From positions 4,029,953 to 4,093,952 of the forward strand of contig NC_135571.1 in assembly GCF_964340395.1 (NCBI RefSeq): a stretch of 64,000 nt of DNA, in the 5' to 3' direction. This document shows positions 49,201 to 61,200 of the stretch, in pieces. Made by a program: the position numbers and the translations under genes. The notes beneath the pieces are model-generated. The model was not told the DNA's origin. It was given only the letters and a program-made list of their open reading frames with translations, and ran no database searches. This DNA comes from Glandiceps talaboti. Its lineage: Eukaryota > Hemichordata > Enteropneusta > Spengelidae. Position 1 is the first letter of the stretch. Every line of letters starts with the position of its first letter.

Positions 49201-52200
49201 AAACCAACATCCATTCAATAGCTTATCACTGTTGTATCAACATGTTGCCACAATAGTTTTAGTTTGTGTCTATCTTAGTCAGCCGAAGGCTAAACTACCA
49301 GAGTAATAACATTGAGCATTGATAAGCAACCATAAGGTTCCATCCAGTTCACAACATAGCCACCAAATGAATGAAACTTGTCACCTGAGGGCACTATTCA
49401 AAACAATGTCTTGATGGGGTACATCAATAACATGCATCACCACCAGAGGGCGCCATTTAAGTTTGACTTACTCTTTCCAACTGTCCCATGCAAGCTGTAT
49501 GGACAATAATCCTGCAACCTGCACACTTTTTCCTTGGTCCATTTTTCTACCAAGTAAAAATACAAAAAGAGAACAAGAAACATTAATTAATAACTGCTAC
49601 AGAATATTAAATATTCAGTTTAGAATGATGTCGTGATGATATAAATATGTAATAACAGCATTAATGTTTGACTATAAAGGACTATTGCATTTGAAATGTT
49701 GCTTGGTTGTGGCTATATTTGAGATGAAAATTACAGAAAATTGTTGTTTCTGTTAAAGCTACACTAACTGCAACTGGAATGTCTGTTTTCAAAAAACTGT
49801 TTTGTTACATTGTAGCTAAAATGACTTACTCATAATATACACCCTGAACATTAGTAAATCAAATGTGGATAAACATATTTGTGTAACAATTCATATAGTT
49901 TTGTGCAATAAATCCAATCAAGTTGATTTTTTGGTACATACCAAAAATTATGCACCCCAATGCAAATTACAATTCAATCCATTACTTATGGATAAAATCA
50001 ACTTCTAGTTAACATATACAATGTCTAATTATTGGTATTTTAACAATTTTCAGTGAATAGATTGTTGGTTGTCTGATTGACTAAATAATACTCCAGTTAT
50101 AGCTAGTCCAACTTTAAACAATTTATCTATGATGTAATAGAGAGCTAAGTATAGAACATGAATGATTGACAACACATATCAGGTGTATGTTAGGGGGCCT
50201 TACCCTATTTCTACACTGAGTAAACTCCCTAGCTTTGGTTTAAATATCATATGCATCTTTTTTCACCATCAATCCACTATGCTACATTCATTGCTGAAAT
50301 CTATATAACTGTATGATTGCATTTGCCACCCCCCCCCCAATCATAACAAATAGTTAGAGATATTAATACTTGGTTACTATGACAACCATTTTCTTTAATA
50401 TTTTATAGTCAATACTATATAAGCACAATCATTCCCTTGTGAAATATTCAGTGTTCATTTTCCCAAGTATGAAAAACATTGGTTCGAAATCTGTTCATCA
50501 TACATTTTACATCGTATAAACTCATTTCAATAAATGCGGTTCAAAACACACTTTCAAAGGTGTAGGCGTCAGTAACAATGAATATAAAGAAGCATTTTGG
50601 TGACCACTGAACTGAATCAAATGCATCATTGTACTCAATAGAGGAAGTAAGAGAAGTAATTTGATGTGAAATTGGTCTATAGAACAGAGTTGACCTTTAA
50701 CCCCATCACTACTGAGTCAAAGATGATAATTTCAAACACTCATTTTGCTCAATTTTGGGGCAAATCTTATCACTTTTAGAGTCAAATTTTGCCAAATATT
50801 CATTAATAAGAATAAAATCTATTATTTCAGTCCAAAATGAATTTAACATATGACAGAAATTTACGGAATCAGAAAATTTTTGTCCGAATAATTTTGGCGG
50901 GTATCCAAGTATTATTTTTGCAAATTTGAAACATAAAGCTTGCATTCTGTAGTAATATCTATTCAAATTTTCAGTACTGAAAGGATAGAGGTCATATTAA
51001 ACACAACAGTACATGTACATACAGTATCACATTGAATATGACAAAGCACTGTACAGCACAGCAATTCCATATTTGGGCACTACTACTGTGTGACATTGCA
51101 ATGACAAGCCATTCCATATATGGGCAACACAATGTAACATATAGTTACAGCAATTTCATATTTGGGCAGTACTACTTGAGTAAACCGTAAGCATTTATTC
51201 CATATTTGGGTATCATATATTTTTGCACCATAAAAACATTAGAGTTACAGCAATTTTATATATGGGCAGCAATGTGGATATTCCATATATGGGCAGCAAT
51301 GTGGGCATTCCATATATGGGCAGCAATGTGAGCATTCCATATATGGGCAGCAATGTGGACATTCCATATATGGGCAATACTACAATTGTACAATACCATA
51401 CACAACAATTCTATATTTTGGAAGACCTACATTGTACAAATTTCGCAGTATGTACATTTTTGTAGACATAAATATAACTGCACATCTAGCAAAGACAAAA
51501 GACAACATCTAGAGAAATTGATAAAAACTTACTTGGCCGTGCATTACCTTCAGTTCACTTACCAAGCAATCTTGCTCCCCCACATAACAGAAATCCCCAG
51601 ATGCATTGGTGTCTAACCAAATATGGTCACCTGGGAGAGCATTCTCCTATTGGATAGAGAATTGTGATGTAATACATGCTACAGGTCACATGACACTGAT
51701 TTGCCATTTCATTGGCTTGAAGTTTGCTTCATAATTATCATAACAATTGTATTTGAAATCTTGGTGGGTAACATGATTAAATGAAGTGATTTCATTTGTT
51801 TATACCAAAGAAGGGAGTTTACAAAACACTACTCCATATTTGGTATATCACATGACTATATGATAGAATTTCATTGGCTAGAAGTTTGCTCCATTGTGAG
51901 AATAAACATGACTACATGAAATCACAGGAACTCAGATAATGAAATGTTACTAAGTTTCCTAGATTAGCTTACTACCAAATAAAGAAATAAACTCCAGAAT
52001 ATTTGCAATTCTTAACATGTACGTTAACTGTGTAATGGATATAATTTTAATTTGTTTAAAGATTTGTATGTATTGTAACTAGAGGAAATAAATACCATAT
52101 TTGGTATAATATGAACAGATTTAATTGGTTGAAATTTAAGAGGCTAGGGAAAAACATGTTTGTCAGTGAAAGAAATTATTGGTCTGAAGTTACTCCTAAA

Positions 52201-55200
52201 TAATTCACATATCAGAACAGTCAGATCTCCTTGACTGGATGGTGAACACAAGTACATATTTGGTGTTTACCAGGTCATATGACTGAATGGTGGGGTCCCA
52301 TTGGCTTGGAATTGGTAGGTAAGCCAAGTTAGTAACTTGGCAGAAAGAAAGGATTTCATTGATTCATATTTCAAATACATGTAATGTCACATGACTAAAT
52401 GAAGGGATGCCATTGGCTTGAATTTAACACCATTTATCAACTTGAATTTCATGGTTCACATTTCAAATGTCACATGACTGAATGGAGGCATCCCATTGAC
52501 TAATTAACTTGCTATCCAGAAAGAATGGATTCCATTGGCTACATGTATAACATTTATCTCCTTATATGGTAAATAAAAAACAGATATTACTTACACTCCA
52601 ATCGACTACTGCTTTGATTTCTCTATCACTATCTAGTAATTCGCTAGCTGCCAGGTGGTGTGAGGGAAAACCATGTAAATTAGCTGTATATGCACTTGAC
52701 TTTGATATTGCTTTTCTGAAATTAAATGAAAAGGAAAAAAGTCTTGTTAAAATTAAAAATCACATTATAGTGACATCACACTCCCTACAAGGGAGCTGAT
52801 TTGTTTTTCACTTGTAATGATCTAGGAATACAGTAATAATACACTGTGTATAAATGAATGCCGTATTCATTCTTTCTGTTCAAATGTAGAATGAATCTCA
52901 AGGAGCTCTATTTCCCTGAAATCAAAGTTTTTCAAATCTCTCCAAACTTGTGCCATATGATAGCTTGGTTGTGGTCCTTTCAAATAATAACAGAAATTTG
53001 GCAGTCTCCATCTTCCTTTTAAGGAAATCGACAACTTTTCATCCCATAGAATTACCCATGTATTTGGTGGCCATATTGGATTCTAAGAATGGCTTAATTT
53101 AAATATCACTTTTTGACCTCTATCGAAAAAGTGTTCGGAGAATTCATTTTTCAAATTTTCATTTTTGAGGCACCTACTAGATGTACACATGTACAATATA
53201 CATGTAAGTCAGTAAATTTCCTGTTCAAAGTCTATGAGTCATTTTTCAGAGAGCTTTTTCATGTAGTGGTTTTATATAACTACATGGTAATGTCATTTTG
53301 TAGACATGTTGTGAAGTATACTTCTCCCCAATGTATAGTTATATGACTCATCTAGATTGACAGAAAGTTACTGACACTGCCACACAACGAGAATTTTCAT
53401 CACGACTATTCATTTATAGGACTTCCCAGGAAATGAAATTACAATGTAATCAAAGACTTTCCTGGAAGGCGCAAATGAACTCTGTACAAGTGGCTTTTAC
53501 ACAAAGCGCAATCAGCGTTGGTATTTCCACAGCATATTCAAATATTGCGAGAGGTATATAAACATGGTAAAGAAAATTATGACTATTGTTTGCCCACAAA
53601 TAAAAATTCATGGTTTTTGTTGTGGGGTAAGAATGATAAAAACTGCTTGTGACTTACTAAAGATGTGTAAATAAACAATAAAGAAACACCAAATTTTTGT
53701 GCTGTACGTCAGTGGCATGTCAAATTGACCTAGCGAGAACACAGCTCACAAAGTGATTTAGTTAAGGGCTAACTTATAGGAAAACACCACAGTTTGACAC
53801 AGTAATTGAAATTGCAGTGCATCAGCAGTGTGTCAGACTATCATAGTAGACACACTTGTCACCACACAGTAAGGGAACTACCGGAACATCAAATTTGGTG
53901 CACAAGAAGAAACTGTTGTTTGTCAACTCCTCAATGACACATCACTGGCGTTAGATGCACGGTAGATGGTACACTGGCCCTAGTCTTGTTCAAAACTGCA
54001 ACCATCTTAGGTCAGTCATACTTAATTCTATTTTGCTTCTGACCCATCTGACCTACAGTGTAAATCAGTACATGTATAAGTCTGGCAAAATAATTTTAAC
54101 AACTGATGCTGTTTTATCAGGATTAGAAAAAAATCACAACGTCACTAATTGTGCAATATCAACCCCATAAGTGCATATCTGGGTAAAAATAATCATTTAT
54201 TGGTGAAATTGGGATATTTAATAAACCACATGGTTCAAAGATTCCTTCTGACTTTAATTGTCATTTCTTAAGTCATTCAGACTATTAAAGTTTAAGTATG
54301 AAATGACAGTGCAAGTATCACCAACATGTACACATACATGTATATTAATTTTCTATTTTTATGGTGTTATGATGAAAAACATAGAAGTACATGTATGGAT
54401 GCCTTTAATAACAGGTATACTAATTTGTAAACTTGCGTGAGGATTCAGATTTAAACAGCAGTACATAATACGATAATCTCGCCACGCTATAATATTAAAA
54501 TACTCTCACGTCTTCAGCTGTCTTTAGTTACAACACAAACCCCTAGGCCCTCTGCATGTGATTGGCACCATTCATCTTGATAGCGGTCCGTAACAAAGTG
54601 TCAATTTCTGTATGTTGTGATATCAATCTTCCTTTTATCCCTTTTCCCCAAATACATATACAGTTATCAACGGATAACATCAGACAGTCTATTTTCACAC
54701 AACACGAGATAAAACTTAATATGTGTAGCTTGAAATTACCTTTCGCTATCGCCTGCTCTACTTAAGGGACACGCACAGAGAATGACTGTTCTGGACAGGA
54801 GCTACAAACATCATTTTACTTTTTGCTATCGCCTCCTCTACTTAAGGGACACACTCACAGAGAATGACTGTTCTGGACAGGAGCTACACACATCAGTTTA
54901 CTTTTTGCTATCGCCTCCTCTACTTAAGGGACACGCACAGAGAATGACTGTTCTGGACAGGAGCTACAAACATCATTTTACTTTTTGCTATCGCCTCCTC
55001 TACTTAAGGGACACACTCACAGAGAATGACTGTTCTGGACAGGAGCTACACACATCATTTTACTTTTTGCTATCGCCTCCTCTACTTTTAAGGGACACAC
55101 TCACAGAGAATGACTGTTCTGGACAGGAGCTACAAACATCATTTTACTTTTTGCTATCGCCTCCTCTACTTTTAAGGGACACACTCACAGAGAATGACTG

Positions 55201-58200
55201 TTCTGGACAGGAGCTACACACATTATTTTACTTTTTGCTATCGCCTCCTCTACTTTTAAGGGACACACTCACAGAGAATGACTGTTCTGGACAGGAGCTA
55301 CACACATCATTTTACTTTTTGCTATCGCCTCCTCTACTTAAGGGACACACTCACAGAGAATGACTGTTCTGGACAGGAGCTACACACATTATTTTACTTT
55401 TTGCTATCGCCTCCTCTACTTTTAAGGGACACACTCACAGAGAATGACTGTTCTGGACAGGAGCTACACACATCATTTTACTTTTTGCTATCGCCTCCTC
55501 TACTTAAGGGACACACTCACAGAGAATGACTGTTCTGGACAGGGCACATCATTCACAAGGTTTGAAAAAAAAATTGCAAACTTTGACCTGGTTGTGAGGA
55601 TGGGCAAGTGGTACTTGGACGTTTATGTACAATGTAATCTCACGGGTTTTCTTCACATTTTATAATCAGACTCTTTGATTTACCCTTGTTTGTGAATAAG
55701 TAGCCTACCGGTACATGTGTACATGTACATGTAGACTTGAAGAACTATTGCTACTGTTATTTTGCTATCCGATTTTGATTTTTTGAATTTTCGATCCATT
55801 CACTTGTCTAGACTAGGTCTGAATGGGAGTCAGAGGACACGAGTGAGCTTTGAAAAATCTAAGTGTCAGTTAAGATAGTGGAATACATGTAGTGGTCATG
55901 ATTGTTCTTCTAGTCTACAGGTGCAAATGTGGGCTAGTAAATATGTTTTACTGCGATAATACATATATGCATGGCATAATTGTAACACATTTCTAATTGT
56001 TACACATTATCAGAAATAATATGAATATTCATGAGAATGTCACTAATGCCCACGAGATAATGCTTGTCAATGGCAAGAAATTCCACTGAACAATGAATGA
56101 GGAGCAAGTTTCAACTCTATTTTTCTTGGCAATCATGTCTATTGTATGTAAAGTAATTTAATCATGCAATGATGCTCCAGAACTGAAATTTTTATGCGAA
56201 TGCCTAAATAACTTTACAATTCACAACAATCAGACCTTTATGGCATGTACGTTGAAAAATAGATGCCCATGTAAGTTATAAATAAATGAGTTCAACACAG
56301 TAATTTCCAAGATTATGCCCCCGTAGACAAGTGTCTAAATATGGAAACCTATGCGGCATGTACGATATCAATCTACTAAGTGGTATTGCTTTGGGCTACA
56401 TTGCTGTGTCCATCAATCTACCGATGAGTTATAACTAGACATATATTCCTACAACAAGCTCTGTAATTCATCATTCTGCAAATTTCAAATCTTGTTATGT
56501 TTCATAGTTATAGATAGCTTTAGAATTTAAATATATTGCAGTCTCAATCTTCAACAAATAATCTCTGCAATCTATCATTTTCAATATTATTTTAAATTTT
56601 AAAATGTTTTATAAATTATAGTTGATCTCAAAGTTAGCTTTTTATACAATGTAAGTTATATAAGTTCGAATTTAATTCAGAACAAATAAAGTTCTGCAAT
56701 CATTTTCCATATTAATTCAACTTTTATTTATTTAATTTGTTTTAAATATATAGCTTTATGACTTATATAAGTTGTAATCCAATTCTTTTACCAAGCTCAG
56801 CAATCTCATTTTTCACATTATTTAAAATTTTGTTTTGTACAATTTACCATAAATAAAACTTTATATATTATATATAAGTTGGAGTTTAATTCGAAACTAA
56901 TCAAGTACTGTTGTCTATCATTTTCCATGTTATTTTGAATTTTATAATGGTCATACATGTATGTAGTTTATATCTTAAAGTGGCCATATGGATGAGGAAT
57001 GGATAATTATTTTGGATTTTTTAATTTATAAAACAATTTTATCTTGGCTTCCTACTTGAAAATTCAATGTGAAATAACATAATGTAAAGTCCTTGTTTGT
57101 AACATAACGTATTTCAATTTTTTAGTGTAGACGAAAAGTGGATTCAATGTGGATTAAAGTGATGTGGATCAGTTTAATTCAGATTGGATCCGGATCAGAT
57201 ATGGACATGGCTTATACTTGTATCTGCATGTCAGAGGCTCCCTTATAACCTACTTGTGTTAATCTACCACATAGTAGTTCCAGTTTATGTCTATCTTAGT
57301 AAACCAAGACCTAAATTACCAGAGTAATAAGTTGCATCTTGTCAGCTAGATGCAATATCTCATCTCTTCATATTACAATGTATCTTACATTTTATGTTTT
57401 GTAGACTTTTTTCATACATGTAGCTTTATAAGTTGTAAAAATTGTAACCTGACTCACAACCAATAAATCTCTGCAATCTATCATTTTTTAATGTTATTTC
57501 AAATTTTATATTTTACATCCTACAATCATATAATTGTATAAGTTGTAGCTGACTCTTTTAACAAACAGTCTGAGAATTTTTTTAAACATTTTCTGTGTAA
57601 TCTTAAATTTATCTTGGATGGTGTCGTAAAAGAGGTTATGGTTGACAGCAACGAGCTTTACCAACTTCCCAACAAAAGAACTCTGTACTGCATATACTGT
57701 GAAATATTGTATAAGCCATGTGATAATTTTGTTTCATTATCAATCATTTGTTTTAACCATACTAACCATTAAGCAATGGATTACTGACGGCAAAACTTGA
57801 CATGTTTCAATAATGATGTATGATTGTAAAAGTCCAATAACTTAAAACACATGAGATCACACCCTGATGGCTTCATCAATCTAAATTCTGAAGCCATACA
57901 TCAAAAATATTTACTTAATCATGCACGACTCCATTATCATTGTGTTGCATAAGACTGCCATGACATATTATACGTAGATTTCCGTTTGGTATTACGAATC
58001 TATGATACACTTAAAGAAAAAGTCTATGTCCACGCAACTTAATCTCCCATGCAATACATTTAATACTGTTCTTTCCCAGGATAATTTTTACCATTCTTAC
58101 AAAAAAAAACCAATGGGTTGTGGAGATGGTACTGTCATAGATTTTAACAAATCTTCCTCTCCATCCCAGCTTACACAGAAAATGTATATTCTTGCCATGC

Positions 58201-61200
58201 TACCCCTTTCTGGAAATAAATTTCAATGATCTAAGCTCCAGGCTAAACATGAAGAAAACTGGATTTACATTACCCAGTTTCTTCTCTTCTGGAGTTATTA
58301 AGTACTGTCCAATAAATATGACTAAACATTTAACAAACAAACAAACTGCATATAAAAACCGACAATCCCTTGCTGGCCATCCCTGCCTCAGACTAATTAT
58401 AGCAAAACATGTCTCACTTCCAAAATAACAGCGTAACAGTGAAGCACACAGGAAACTACATGATAGCAATTAGCCACCTAACGTGACTAATGTGGAGGAA
58501 ATTCAAATGAACCTTGAGAGTCTCACAAGTGAAAATGCCCGCTAACAAATTTGAAAGAAGATCAAGCGGCCTCGCTAGCACACTGGGGCTGTGTTCTTGT
58601 GAGTAACAACCGTATGTTGTGCTAGCTTTATACCCATCTCTGATGTTAACTCTCTGTTGAACAATGTATAACTAAAACACAGACCAAACTGCATTACATT
58701 TTATTACTTTTCATTCTCATTTCACTTTCCTGCTAAGTTAAATAGTTTTAAATATAAACATGAAATATGCATAAAGTACACTGTAAACTGAAAATAACTA
58801 TTTTCCCCGAACTACATGTATCCTGCCCAGATGATCTCCATATCTAGAAAACAAATTTAAAGTAAACAGGGCTCAAAATAATGAAAAATATATATTTTCT
58901 TGCCCCCTGCTCTAATTTTGAGCCCAGATAAATCTCACGAAGCATTTCCTGGAAGTACCATCTAAACATGTTTTCAAATAGCATTTCCTGGAAGTACCAT
59001 CTAAACATGTTTTCAAATAGGGTATCCAGTAGACTTTGTCACAGCATTGTGCAACATAATGCAGCATGCATTCTCATAAAATTGCAAAGAAGAGTGGTTT
59101 GACTTAAGTTACACCTGTTGCATATTTACAGCAGACTACAAAATCCACAGGTGAGCAAATTAAAGTGGCCATATGGATGAGGATTGGGTATTTATTTTGA
59201 TTTACAGAGCAATTTTATCATGGCTTCCTACTTGACAAATTAATGAGAAACAACATTGACTGAGTCTGTGTTTGTAACTCAATACATTGTGAAAAGCTAC
59301 AAAAATATTTAGAAAGTTTGTTATTGGACGTACATGTACTATAACAAAGATTTTACACATTAATTAAATATGCTTTATTTTTTTATTTTGCAATTTATTG
59401 AGTTTACAGACAAGGACTTGGCATATGTTGTTTTCACATTGATTTTTCAAGTAGGAAGCGATGATAAAAATTGTTTTATAAAATTAAAATTTAAACATCC
59501 AATCCTCATTCATATGGCCACCATAAAACATTTTTGATGACACACTTAAAAAATTCCTTATTTTTTACTTCCATTTAAGGTAAATTTCATACCACTGGAC
59601 ATGTCTACATTAATCCTGTGGGTACTGGATTAGCATAACGTGTCGTGAAGTGTGCAAGTTTAAAAGCTATTTTCAAAGTGTTTGCAAAATATTTACATAA
59701 AACGATACACGATACAATGTTAATGTCACTGTATGCCTCCAATGGCATTTAAATGTGTCAGCCAGGATTACTTACATGTATTATACATGTAGTGCAGTTG
59801 ATGGCATAATAATGATTTCAACATTTTAATACGAGTAACATTGAAGTAAATCACTTACTCTATGTGCTACACTCGTTTATAGCATTCATATTACAATGAG
59901 TAACACTGAAGTAAAGCACTTTCTCGATGTGCTCCACTCATTTAAAAACATTCATATTACAATGAGTAACACTGAAGTAAAGCACTTACTCTATGTGCTA
60001 CACTCGTTTATAGCATTCATATTACAAAGAGTAACACTGAAGTACAGCACTTACTCTATGTGCTACACTCGTTTATAGCATTCATATTGCGAGTAACACT
60101 GAAGTAAAGCACTTACTCTATGTGTTACACTTGTTTATAACATTCATATCAAGTGTCTTTCAATTGGTTTATTTACAATTCTAGCATGTGGCCTTTATAA
60201 TGTGGGCAATTAAAGAACACTTTACAGTTGATATGGATGCTATAAACGTTTGTGGTACCCCTGACAGTGTTTTTTTTTAAATGTGATGACATTATCGCAT
60301 CCACAGAACTAACCAATTGCAACTGCCTTTCAAATTGTGATGGATTGACATATGTCATTTACCCTTCAACAAGCGGGGTAGCACAGATTTCTGTGCTACA
60401 GTAGAATAATGACTTTCCCTATACATTGTACGTGAGTGGCGATGTCAACATCGCAGAAATCGTAACGCATCATATAGGAACTATACTAGTATTTCAGATA
60501 TACCAATGATTCAATATCTTGGTAAACACCATTACTTGTACAAGCAAGCATCCACTATAGGCAGAATAATTTGACCGTCTAGGCGAGTTTTTTTTCTATT
60601 TTGCCCCTCAGGCTACTTCTGTTTGTATTAGATGTATAAAGGTACATGTACCAAGAATTTTCTACTTTCATGTGAGTTTGCTTCATGTCCATTGTTTTAG
60701 TCTTTAGAATGTTTATGATTCCATCCAATTTTGATTCAAACTTTTGAAAAAGCCCACTAATGATGTGGAACTACATGTAGTAAAAGATTCCCGCCAATAC
60801 TGATAAAGCAGATAAATTCAAGGCATCACACCTGGTATTAGTTAATTCATTTTACAACAGAGGAAGTAGGACTGTAAAATCAACTAAACTCATCACAACA
60901 ATTGAGGCACAAGTAATTGTCAGACAGGAAACTCCAGGGCCAATGTTTGTGGATGCACACTGATCAATCAAACAAACGTTAAGTTTTAATCTAGCTCGCC
61001 ACTGCCACATACTGACATGTAACATGTGCACCACATAAAACATAATTTTGATAAAAAATGTTTGTAAACATTCAAATCAAATCAAAATTTTGACAAATGG
61101 GACAAAATACTATCTAGCATCCTATTCTAAAATAGAACTTAGACTTGACAAAAAGAAAACACAACCAGAATTGTTCAGTTTGAGGTTAATTATTTTGTAC

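Noticed and set aside
54782-55665. Repeated-peptide ORFs (MTVLDRSY...)
   Set aside because: They arise from an 83-bp satellite, and the frame cycles with unit length changes.
59826-60150. CRISPR-like repeat array
   Set aside because: Head-to-tail units without unique spacers in an animal intron; it is an ordinary tandem repeat.
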